The notes below the pieces were generated by a model that was not told the origin of the DNA, searched no databases, and saw only the letters and a list, made by a program, of their open reading frames with translations. From Thermomicrobiales bacterium (GTDB lineage: Bacteria > Chloroflexota > Chloroflexia > Thermomicrobiales > CFX8), in contig JBAOIG010000003.1 in assembly GCA_037045155.1 (NCBI GenBank), forward strand, positions 310,001 to 374,000: a DNA stretch of 64,000 bases, read 5' to 3'. This document shows, piece by piece, positions 43,789 through 52,111 of this stretch. Position 1 is the first letter of the stretch. The number at the start of each line of letters is the position of its first letter. Both the position numbers and the translations under genes were made by a program.

Positions 43789-45183
43789 TCAGGTTCCTGC
43801 GGTCGGGAGAGGAAGCGCCGGTGTCGTTGCGTCGTGTTCTGGTTCGGCCGGCGTCACCACAAGCGCCAGCCCTTCGATCGCCACGACACGGACGTGCTCT
43901 CCCGTGTGGATCGGCGCGTCTGCTCGCGCTTGCCAGAGCTCGCCGAACACGAAGACCATACCCTCCGGATCGAGGTCAGAGCGGACTATGCCGACTGTTC
44001 CAACCAGCGCCGACAGGCCGGTAACGGCCGGCTTCTTCCGAATGCGGACAACGGCGCCGATGATAAAGCCGAAGAACACCGCCATCATCGCTGTCATCGC
44101 AAAGACAACACTCCGGGAGACCTGCAACACACTGGGGCTGCGGGTGTTCGCCAGCATAAGCGAACCGAGCAAGAACGCGCCGATGCCGCTGAGCGTGAGA
44201 ACGCCATGGCTCGGCAGGAAGACATCGAGCGCAAACAGGATGAAGGCGAGGATCATCAGCGCCAGCCCTGTCCAGTTGGAATCCAGTGTGCCCAGGCCAT
44301 AGAAGCCAGCCAGGAGCAATATCACACCGACCGCCCCAGGCCCGATCCCGCCCGGGTTGGCGATCTCGAAGATAATCGCCAGCGAGCCGAGACTTAGCAG
44401 GATGTAGGCGATGTTCGGGTTTGTCAGCACCTGGAGGAACTGCTCGAAGAACGACATGCGGAACGTTTCGACCTGTGCCCCGGCCGTATGAAGCACGACC
44501 GGCTGACCGAGCACATCCACTGTCCGGCCGTCCGACTGTGTGAGAAGCTCTTCCTGTGACGCGGCAATGAAATCGACAACGCCGAGCTGGACAGCCTGGC
44601 TGGCCGGGATGTTTTCCGCGTCGCGGACCGCGGCCTCGGCCCAGTCACCGTTACGTCCGCGCCGTTCGGCCAACGCGCGGATCTTGGCCACCGCGTCGTT
44701 GATGATCTTGCGGTCCATCGTGGTCGGGGTGGCGTTTGCTTCTCCACCTGCACCGATCTGCACCGGTGTCGCCGAGCCGATGTTCGTTGCCGGCGCCATC
44801 GCCGCAACATGCGCAGCGTAGGTGATATAGACCCCAGCCGAGGCCGCGCGCGCGCCATCCGGCGCGACCCAGACGATGATCGGGATCGGCGCGTTGAGGA
44901 TGTCGCGCACGATGTCGTCCATCGCTGAGGATAGCCCGCCCGGCGTGTTCAGCTCGATGATAAGCGCATGATCTCCACGTTCGGAGGCGCGCTGAATGCT
45001 GCGGTCAATGTAGGTCGCCAGCGGAGGGGTAATCGCGTCATCGACACTGATCTTCCCGACACGGTTGCCCGAATCGGCCGCGGCGGTCGATGTGACAACC
45101 GCGATGAGAACACTGATCGCGACCAACATGATGGACCATTGAACCGGAGTTGACCGCTGTGGCCGCGTGGAGGATCTATACAC
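43789..45183 (-). CDS. nfeD: NfeD-type membrane serine protease
   Basis: A 464-residue protein: signal peptide, a ClpP-like protease domain, a block of four or five membrane helices (about residues 245-390), and a C-terminal OB-fold domain. The catalytic serine lies in ASAGVYITYAAHVAAMAPATNIGS. GTG at 45183 is chosen because AAAGGAG lies six bases upstream. Partner of the slipin downstream. Confidence 0.88.
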   Translation of the reverse strand: MYRSSTRPQRSTPVQWSIMLVAISVLIAVVTSTAAADSGNRVGKISVDDAITPPLATYIDRSIQRASERGDHALIIELNTPGGLSSAMDDIVRDILNAPIPIIVWVAPDGARAASAGVYITYAAHVAAMAPATNIGSATPVQIGAGGEANATPTTMDRKIINDAVAKIRALAERRGRNGDWAEAAVRDAENIPASQAVQLGVVDFIAASQEELLTQSDGRTVDVLGQPVVLHTAGAQVETFRMSFFEQFLQVLTNPNIAYILLSLGSLAIIFEIANPGGIGPGAVGVILLLAGFYGLGTLDSNWTGLALMILAFILFALDVFLPSHGVLTLSGIGAFLLGSLMLANTRSPSVLQVSRSVVFAMTAMMAVFFGFIIGAVVRIRKKPAVTGLSALVGTVGIVRSDLDPEGMVFVFGELWQARADAPIHTGEHVRVVAIEGLALVVTPAEPEHDATTPALPLPTAGT

Positions 45184-45212
45184 TGCGAGCTCCTTTGCCC
45201 GACTGCGCTCCA

Positions 45213-45218
45213 AGTATA
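45213..45218 (-). promoter_or_regulatory. -10 box of nfeD
   Basis: Minus-strand TATACT, 30 bases upstream of the GTG at 45183, leaving about 22 bases of leader that include the AAAGGAG site. No clear -35 box. Confidence 0.45.
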
Positions 45219-45251
45219 CGGTGCAGTCGCTGGCCCGGGGCGCACGGCCAG

Positions 45252-45257
45252 TACAAT
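45252..45257 (+). promoter_or_regulatory. -10 box of folC
   Basis: TACAAT, 34 bases before the GTG of folC at 45292; the predicted start near 45264 gives a short leader with the AAGGGG site. No clear -35 box. Confidence 0.4.
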
Positions 45258-45291
45258 CAACAGGCTGTCCGGACGAGAAAGGGGAAGCGGC

Positions 45292-46752
45292 GTGGACGAG
45301 GAAAAGCAGGAACCCGAGCAGGAATGGATGGCGAATGAGGCCGCAGCGTATCAACGGGCAGAACGCTACCTCAACAGCCTGATTTTCGGCCCGCCCTCTC
45401 CACCACCCGGCACATCGCAAGAGGAGATCCGCGCACGCGCTGTCGCCCGGCTGGCCCGACTACGCGCGTTCCTGGCGTTTCTCGGCAACCCCCAACGTGC
45501 CTACCGAACGATCCATGTTACCGGAACCTCAGGGAAAGGGTCGACAACGACGATTACTGCCAGCATCCTGACGGCGGCCGGCTATCGTGTTGGAGCACAC
45601 GTTTCGCCCTATCTCCAGGTGGCTACCGAGAAGTTGCAGATCGATGGACGGCTGATTTCCGCCGGCCGGTACGAGCGCCTCGTCGATGACATGCATCGCA
45701 GTGTCGATGAGTGGGTGGCGGCAGGGCGCGAGCGACCGAACTACGGCGAGATCTGGGTCGCGATGACGCTACGATACTTCGCCGAGGAGCAGGTCGATGT
45801 CGCCGTTGTCGAGGTCGGGGCAGGTGGACGATTCGACGTTACCAACGTCCTCGAACCCGATGTCGTCGCGATCACCAGCGTCGGTCTGGACCACACGGTC
45901 ACCCTCGGATCAACGCTGGAGGAGATTGCCTGGCACAAGGCCGGAATCATCAAGCCCGGATCGGTCGCAGTCACCGCAGTGACTGGCCCTGAGACCCTTC
46001 CGATTATCGAAGAGGAGTGCCGGCAGACTGGCGCTGATCTGGTCGTTGTCCGGGAAGGGGAGCGATATCGCGACGTGCGCGCGGACGCCGATGGCACGTC
46101 GTTCATCGACGGCGCTACCGACGAAGCAATGCGGATCACATTGCCTGGCACGTTTCAGGCGTCGAACGCAGCGATGGCAATCGAGATCGCGCGCCGGTTT
46201 ACCCACGGTCACCTGCCCGTCGAGACGCTCCGAGCAGGACTGGCGGCGGCCCGTTTCCCGGGCCGGATGGAGCTAGTGCAGGACAATCCACGAGTGCTGC
46301 TGGACGGCGCCCACAACCCCGAGAAGGTTGCCTCGCTGGCGCGGAACCTCGAGCATCTCTACCCTCACCAGCGCAAGCTGATCATCTTCGGTGCGCTCGA
46401 ATCGAAATCGCATGCCAGCATGCTGGCGTCGCTGTCCCCGCTAGCCGGCCTGGTCATCGCGACAATGCCGCGCGTCCTGGCAAAGCCAGCGACCGACGCC
46501 GCCGAGATCGCCGCCGAGGTTATCGGTGATGTCGAGGTGATCATTGAGCCGTCCCCGGAACGCGCCATCGAGATCGCCCTGGCGCGCGCAGAACCGGACG
46601 ATCTCGTGGTCGTCACCGGCTCGCTCTACCTCGTCGGCAACATCCGCGAACGCTGGTATCCGTCGGAGGCGATCCTCAGTCAGAGCAACTGCTGGCCGCG
46701 CACGACGCCGCTAGGGTTGTGGGATCCGCCCCTGCTTGCGAAGGAAACGTAG
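45292..46752 (+). CDS. folC: Folylpolyglutamate synthase/dihydrofolate synthase
   Basis: A 486-residue Mur-ligase-family enzyme. The P-loop is GTSGKGST, followed by SPYLQVATEKLQIDG, VVEVGAGGRFDVTNVLEP and SVGLDHTVTLGSTLEEIAWHKAGI. The C-terminal domain has LDGAHNPEK. It adds glutamate to folate derivatives. Start GTG at 45292 with AAGGGG upstream. Its 3' end overlaps the convergent MBL gene by 42 bases. Confidence 0.93.
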   Translation: MDEEKQEPEQEWMANEAAAYQRAERYLNSLIFGPPSPPPGTSQEEIRARAVARLARLRAFLAFLGNPQRAYRTIHVTGTSGKGSTTTITASILTAAGYRVGAHVSPYLQVATEKLQIDGRLISAGRYERLVDDMHRSVDEWVAAGRERPNYGEIWVAMTLRYFAEEQVDVAVVEVGAGGRFDVTNVLEPDVVAITSVGLDHTVTLGSTLEEIAWHKAGIIKPGSVAVTAVTGPETLPIIEEECRQTGADLVVVREGERYRDVRADADGTSFIDGATDEAMRITLPGTFQASNAAMAIEIARRFTHGHLPVETLRAGLAAARFPGRMELVQDNPRVLLDGAHNPEKVASLARNLEHLYPHQRKLIIFGALESKSHASMLASLSPLAGLVIATMPRVLAKPATDAAEIAAEVIGDVEVIIEPSPERAIEIALARAEPDDLVVVTGSLYLVGNIRERWYPSEAILSQSNCWPRTTPLGLWDPPLLAKET

Positions 46753-47655
46753 CAACCCATCGATCGACATCCAGTGGGGCGTCGTCAGCTCGAACATCGG
46801 AGCGAGATCGGATGTGCCGTTGCGGCCCATTTCCTCGAGAACGACAGCGCCAAGCCTCGCGATCATCGCGTCCCGATCGAGACCGTCGATAGCCCACTGC
46901 TCGACCAGCGCCACCCACTGATCCAGCCGGGCGCCAAGCTGGTCGAGATGCGGCGAGACATCATCCCAGGGGCCGAAGTGCGTCAGAAGCATCCGGTCGG
47001 GATTGGCGGCTCGGAGCCGGGCAATGCTGGCGTGCCAACCGACGATATCGACGTCGGGAGGTGGCGTTGGGGGCCAGACCTCGATGGCCGGCGGAATCCG
47101 GACGCCCGCGACGTCCCCGACGAAGATCAGCCGAGCGTCCTCGTCGTGATAGGCGATATGGTGTGAGGCGTGCCCCGGTGTGTACATCGCTCGCAGCGTC
47201 CGACCACCGATCGAGACGATTTCGTTGTCGGTAACGATGACGACCCGGTCCGCCGGGACAGGCCGGATCTCGCCCCAGAGCAGATCCATCCGGTCACCAT
47301 AGATCCGAGCCGCGCTGCGCACCAGGTTGGTGGGGTCGATCATGTGCGGCGCGCCAATCTCATGGACGTAGAGTTGCGCCTGCGGGAGCCGGTCGAGCAG
47401 CACGCCCGCCGCGCCGGCATGGTCGAGATGGATGTGCGTAACCAGCACGTGCCGGACGTCGGCCAGGTCATGCCCGAGCGAGCGAATCCCGGTTTCCAGC
47501 GCGTCAAGGGTCGTAGTCGGCCCGCACTCGATCAAAGCCAACCCATCGGAGGTGGGCAGCAGATACGCGCCGATCACGCGCGGCATGCCCTGGAAGTGAA
47601 GATCGATCAGTCCGATCTCGGATGTGAGCCATCGTGTCTGGTCGTCTATGTCCAT
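46711..47655 (-). CDS. Metallo-beta-lactamase-fold hydrolase
   Basis: A 314-residue protein. The metal motif is THIHLDHAG (HxHxDH), with the later ligands in TPGHASHHIAYH and THFGPWDD. Layout fits the glyoxalase II-like/SoxH group, which hydrolyse thioesters or other esters; substrate is not assignable. It is 29 bases downstream of the ArsR-type regulator gene on the same strand, so the regulator may control it. Confidence 0.82.
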   Translation of the reverse strand: MDIDDQTRWLTSEIGLIDLHFQGMPRVIGAYLLPTSDGLALIECGPTTTLDALETGIRSLGHDLADVRHVLVTHIHLDHAGAAGVLLDRLPQAQLYVHEIGAPHMIDPTNLVRSAARIYGDRMDLLWGEIRPVPADRVVIVTDNEIVSIGGRTLRAMYTPGHASHHIAYHDEDARLIFVGDVAGVRIPPAIEVWPPTPPPDVDIVGWHASIARLRAANPDRMLLTHFGPWDDVSPHLDQLGARLDQWVALVEQWAIDGLDRDAMIARLGAVVLEEMGRNGTSDLAPMFELTTPHWMSIDGLLRFLRKQGRIPQP

Positions 47656-47684
47656 GATCTCCTCTTTGCCGGGTGGCTGTCTTG

Positions 47685-48812
47685 CTAGGTTTGGTCGGCA
47701 TCCGCCATCGCGGCAAGCTGCGCCGCGAGCGCCTGTAACCGGTCGCGATCGATCGCGTAGTACTTCATGCCATTGGCCGGCCGGATAGTCACCAGATCCG
47801 CCGATTCCAGCGTGCTGAGGTGACGGGAGACGGCCGACTGGCTGATCCCCAACCGTGAGACGATCTCCTGAGCGTACAGCTCCCCTCCCCGCAGCATTTC
47901 GACAATACGCATCCGCGAAGGGTCGGACAGCGCGCGGAACCCTTCCAGCGCGTCGGCAGTGGAGAGCTGGGTCACAGCCTCTGCAGTCCGTGATGCGAGC
48001 GTGCGACGCTGTAGCACGGTTTGCGGGTTGAAGTAGAGGATCAGGTTCGGTGGGTAGAGGATGTACTGGATGAATCGGCCGAGGTGGATCGAAGGACTGT
48101 AGATCACCCTCTCCACATCTCCAATTCGGAGGCTGATCTCCTCGGGCAACCGGTGGCCGGTGATCTCGGCGAAGGACTGCTGGGCCGAGGTGTAGTGAAT
48201 CAGTGACTGCGCGACGCGGACCGCTTGACGCATATCCGGCAACGTCGATCGATACTCTGTTTCGAAGGCAGCTCGCCAGAACCCGTCCAGCAGCGCGAGT
48301 GTCCGCAGCTTGAGCTGGCCGGGCGAGATAATCAGCGAGACTGCTTCGTCGATATTCGCGCGGGTGATGCCGGGTCGGAGGAACATACGCCAGTCGTACG
48401 GATCATCGTTTTCCGGCGGCGCCTCGGCTAGCCCTCGATCACGGTAGAGCCGCACGACGCTTTCGGTTGCCATGTCCTTGAATCGCTCTGGGGGTAAGGC
48501 GCTGAGGAATTCGAGGTAGTCGTCGAACGACGCGCTCAATTGTTCGTGGGCCACTGCGTCGAACGCCGCCAACATCTCCTCGACGTAGTAGAGCAGGCGG
48601 CCAGAGAATCCGAGCAGCAGGTCAAGATCGTGTCGCAGATCCTCGTCCAGATTGCGCCAGGTGTCCACCAGCCAGGGATCGAGGGCGGAGTCTTCCTGGT
48701 CCACGGCATAGCCAGCCCGGAACGCGAGCGAGATGGCTGATGTCAGCGTGAGTGGCGCTGAGACTGCAACGATCTGTTGTGGAGCAGGTTTGCCGACGAT
48801 GAGTTGGCCCAC
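47685..48812 (-). CDS. ArsR-family regulator with a long N-terminal domain
   Basis: A 375-residue protein. The last ~100 residues are an ArsR winged helix: LSDPSRMRIVEMLRGGELYAQEI and LGISQSAVSRHLSTLESADLV. The first ~270 residues form a DUF5937-like domain whose role is unknown and probably senses a ligand. No Cys-rich metal-sensor motif (ELCVCDL type) is seen. GTG at 48812 has GAGGG seven bases upstream. A 14-bp palindrome lies upstream. Confidence 0.8.
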   Translation of the reverse strand: MGQLIVGKPAPQQIVAVSAPLTLTSAISLAFRAGYAVDQEDSALDPWLVDTWRNLDEDLRHDLDLLLGFSGRLLYYVEEMLAAFDAVAHEQLSASFDDYLEFLSALPPERFKDMATESVVRLYRDRGLAEAPPENDDPYDWRMFLRPGITRANIDEAVSLIISPGQLKLRTLALLDGFWRAAFETEYRSTLPDMRQAVRVAQSLIHYTSAQQSFAEITGHRLPEEISLRIGDVERVIYSPSIHLGRFIQYILYPPNLILYFNPQTVLQRRTLASRTAEAVTQLSTADALEGFRALSDPSRMRIVEMLRGGELYAQEIVSRLGISQSAVSRHLSTLESADLVTIRPANGMKYYAIDRDRLQALAAQLAAMADADQT

Positions 48813-48850
48813 GGCTCTACCCTCGCCATCACAACAAGACGGATTCCCGA

Positions 48851-48864
48851 GGCCAACGTTGGCC
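48851..48864. promoter_or_regulatory. 14-bp palindrome, candidate operator of the ArsR-type gene
   Basis: GGCCAACGTTGGCC is a perfect palindrome 38 bases upstream of the regulator's GTG, a plausible autoregulatory site. The DNA-binding call is inference. Confidence 0.35.
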
Positions 48865-48918
48865 CGGCTGGCATCACGGTATCACCATAACATGCTAGAC
48901 CGACGCACGGAGTTGGTG

Positions 48919-49386
48919 CTACCCCTTGGGGCGAGCCTGAGCGATGTAGTCTTCGCGCGGTGGGCTGAAAAAATCCAGCACGAGGCACCCACCTGGTCCG
49001 GCCGTGCCGCTGTGCGGGACGTGACCGGGGATCGTGTATGCATCACCAGGCCGGCAGAGTCGCGTCTCACCGGCAACTACCATCTCGATCTCACCTTCGA
49101 GGACTACGCCGACCTGCTCGTTCGGATGGGAGTGCATCGGCACGCCAGCGTCAGGCTCGATCCGCACCCAGTTCGCCATCATTGCGTCGCCCACCATGAT
49201 GCTCATCTCGACACCGGGCGCCGGCTGGAGGCTCGGAAGTGACGCGACCTCGTGAAATATCGGGTGGGACTTCGCTTGCTGGGCGGACTCCCGTGCCTCT
49301 TCGGGCTGGATCCAGAAGCCAGCCTGCTCGCCATATGGCTCGTCGGGACGCATCACGTGGCGCTCGCGCGGTTTCTCGGTCATCAT
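48919..49386 (-). CDS. Cupin-domain protein
   Basis: A 155-residue single-cupin protein. The two metal motifs are MHSHPNEQVGVVLEGE and IPGHVPHSGTAG, with the usual His/Glu/His set. Such proteins are often isomerases, dioxygenases or small regulators; no function is assigned. It ends 106 bases before the ArsR-type gene. Confidence 0.75.
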   Translation of the reverse strand: MMTEKPRERHVMRPDEPYGEQAGFWIQPEEARESAQQAKSHPIFHEVASLPSLQPAPGVEMSIMVGDAMMANWVRIEPDAGVPMHSHPNEQVGVVLEGEIEMVVAGETRLCRPGDAYTIPGHVPHSGTAGPGGCLVLDFFSPPREDYIAQARPKG

Positions 49387-49523
49387 GTTCTCCTATCTGC
49401 CCCGGCTCGATCCACCCCCATGATATTCGATCTCCCTGAATGCGGGCGCACTGTGACGGTTCCGAGAGGCTTCGGTGCGATAGGATTCGCCGACAGTCCG
49501 GCTTCACAGATGGGGGATGGACG

Positions 49524-51323
49524 ATGCGCGATCGTCGACGCAGCGTAACCGGGGTTGCGCGCACAGGGTCAATGGCGCTCGTGGCGGTCATGCTGCTGAC
49601 GCTGGTCGGGGCTGCCGCGCCCGCGAGCGCCCGACAGGAAAACGATCCCGGGATCATCGCATCGCTATCGCTGATCAATACCTGGCGAGGCTGGTTAGGT
49701 ATCCCCCCGCTGAAGATCGATCCAGCTCTCCAGAAGGCTGCCGAGGCGCATGTGGAGTACTACAGGCTCAACTTCGGCGACCCGTCGCTTGCCGGAATGG
49801 GTTTGCATTACGAGACGGCCGGAAAGCCCGGCTTCACCGGCGCGAGCTTTCAAGAACGAGTTGAAACGGCCGGCTATTCGGGCTGGGCAAACGAGAATGC
49901 CGGGTTGTCCGGCTCAATGGTCTGGTCGACGAAGTGGTTTATCGGAACCGTTGGCCATCGGTTGACGCTCCTTGACCCACGGTATTCCGACATCGGCCTG
50001 GCTGCGATCAACGACGGTAAGATCAAGTTCGAAATCATCGACCTTGGCACGAAGAAATGGATCGAAGAGGCGAGCCCTGACTGGGCTGCCTGGCCGCCGA
50101 ACGGCACGACCGGCGTCGAGACATCCTTCGACGGGGAAGCCCCTGACCCATTCCCGAACGCTACGTATCCGGTCGGCTATCCAATTACGCTCAAGTACTT
50201 CGGCGCTGGCGACCTTACCCTGACAGTGGCCACGATCTCGGCTGGCGGGGTCGCAGTCCCGTCCTTCTCCTCGATCGGCTCTGGCTGGCTGACCCGCAAG
50301 ACGATCCAGCTTGCGGCGAATAAGCCTCTGGACGAGGGAAAGCGATAAGACATCCACGTCGAGGGCACGGCGAATGGACAGCGATTCGTTCGCGACTGGA
50401 GCTTCACCACCACCACAGGCGATGATGAGCTCGATCTACCGGGCACTCCGCGTCCTACGCCGCCACCGGCTCCTCAGCCGACTCCCACACCGACTCCATC
50501 CCCACCTCCGACACGGTCGCAGGTTCCCCTTGACCAGCTGCCCGACGGGCTGAAGTCCGCCAATGCTCTCGTCCAGCAACTGTGGTGGGAGACAGATGGC
50601 CCTGTCGCGCGAACCGAAGTCGATCGATCCTGGCTTTGGGGCCCGAATTCGTGGTCTGCGGTCACTGAGTCGTATGCCGAGTCTCCTGCTCACCGCCGGC
50701 AGGTGTACTACTTCGACAAGGCGCGGATGGAAGTGAATGATGCGACAGGTCAGCGGGACGGCTTCGTCACTGCCGGCCTGCTCGTCCGCGACATGATCCT
50801 GGGCAAGGCGCAGGTCGGCGACGCGACGTTCGAGAACCATGCGCCGGCCGACGTGCCGCTGGCGGGCGATGAAAAGCCGTTCAACCGGGACGCGCCGACG
50901 TTCGCGAGCCTTGTCGGCGTTGCCTCGATCGGCGGGGGACATACTGCTGCGGCGCGGCGGGGTGCGGCGATTCGCGAGGTGTTGTCGTCGAGAGGCGCGA
51001 TTTCCACAAACAATGCCCTTGGAAATCTTGCGGCCTATGGCTCATACGAGCCGACGCTGGGCCACAACATCGCGGCTGTGTTCGATGATTATCTGGCCGG
51101 CCTTCCCAACGACTGGATGATGAGCGTTGGTCTGCCGCTCACCGAGCCGTACTGGATCCGGACGAATGTCGCGGGCGTACCGAACTGGGTGCTGGTCCAG
51201 GCGTTCGAACGGCGGGTTCTGACATACACGCCCGACAACCCGGCCGGCTGGCAGGTCGAAATGGGCAACGTCGGCCGCGCCTATTACACGTGGCGCTACG
51301 GCGTGCTGCCTCCCTGGCGCTAA
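49524..51323 (+). pseudogene. Secreted CAP-domain protein interrupted by one in-frame stop
   Basis: The plus-strand frame from ATG 49524 runs to TAA at 50346-50348 (274 residues), then continues in the same frame without another stop to 51323. A full-length product would be 599 residues. Domains: signal peptide (residues about 12-37), CAP domain (NENAG at 122-127, GHR at 144-146), an Ig-like stretch that the stop interrupts, a Pro/Thr linker, and a C-terminal module with YYFDKARMEV. Reading through TAA as Tyr would complete a normal segment KRYDIHVEG. It may be a single-base mutation, an assembly error or a real short protein. Confidence 0.8.
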
Positions 51324-51330
51324 CAGCAGA

Positions 51331-52059
51331 CTAGCGGGGTTGCCACGGCGTTTCGTCGCCAAGCTTCCGTCGATGCAGGCCGATGAGCGTCGACAGGAGG
51401 GCTGTTCCGAGTGAGTAGCTCGCAAGGACGTCGGTCAGCCAGTGATGTCCGAGATAGATCCTCGACGGCCCTACCAGGCCGATGAACGACGTGACGCCGC
51501 CAGTTGGCAACCAGCGCGACCACCGGCCTCGAATCTCGGTGAAGCACAGATACGCGAAGAAGCCCCAGAAGCAGACATAATGTAGGACGTGCCCGCTGGG
51601 AAAGCTGGAGTCGCGAAGCTTGGCTTCCGTAACCATGATGCCGTCCCCGCCCGGGCGAGGCCGCTGGACGAGCATCTTGGTAGAGAATGACAGCAGCGAC
51701 GCGAGCCATGCAAAGACCATGTAGCGCGCCTCGCGGCGGAACCCGAGCATCCAGACACCGGCTGTTGCCGTGCCAGGCAACAGAAGTGACTGCGGCCGGA
51801 AGCCAGGCCAGGAAATGGCGTTCAGGAGTCGAGATAACGCGGGATGGTTCAGCCGCTGCATCCCGAGTGTGACGGCGACATCGCGTTCCATGCGCGGGTT
51901 GCGCCGAACGGCGACCAGCAGCGACACAAACGCCGTGAGCGCCACAAGCGCGATAGCGAGGAATCCACGCCCGCGCGACTTCGCCTCGGCCGGCGACACC
52001 GTCGCCTTTCGGGCGCGCATCCCGTTTCTATAACTGACATTCTGTGATTGCTGGCTCAT
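51331..52059 (-). CDS. PAP2-family phosphatase
   Basis: A 242-residue membrane phosphatase with about five helices. The three active-site motifs are KMLVQRPRP (KxxxxxxRP), SSFPSGH (PSGH) and SRIYLGHHWLTDV (SRxxxxxHxxxD). It would dephosphorylate undecaprenyl pyrophosphate or a similar lipid. It is convergent with the CAP gene. Confidence 0.88.
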   Translation of the reverse strand: MSQQSQNVSYRNGMRARKATVSPAEAKSRGRGFLAIALVALTAFVSLLVAVRRNPRMERDVAVTLGMQRLNHPALSRLLNAISWPGFRPQSLLLPGTATAGVWMLGFRREARYMVFAWLASLLSFSTKMLVQRPRPGGDGIMVTEAKLRDSSFPSGHVLHYVCFWGFFAYLCFTEIRGRWSRWLPTGGVTSFIGLVGPSRIYLGHHWLTDVLASYSLGTALLSTLIGLHRRKLGDETPWQPR

Positions 52060-52111
52060 TCACGCCTCCCGGCCGAGGATTGTACCGGGAGTCGGACGGA
52101 CGCGTCGGGCG

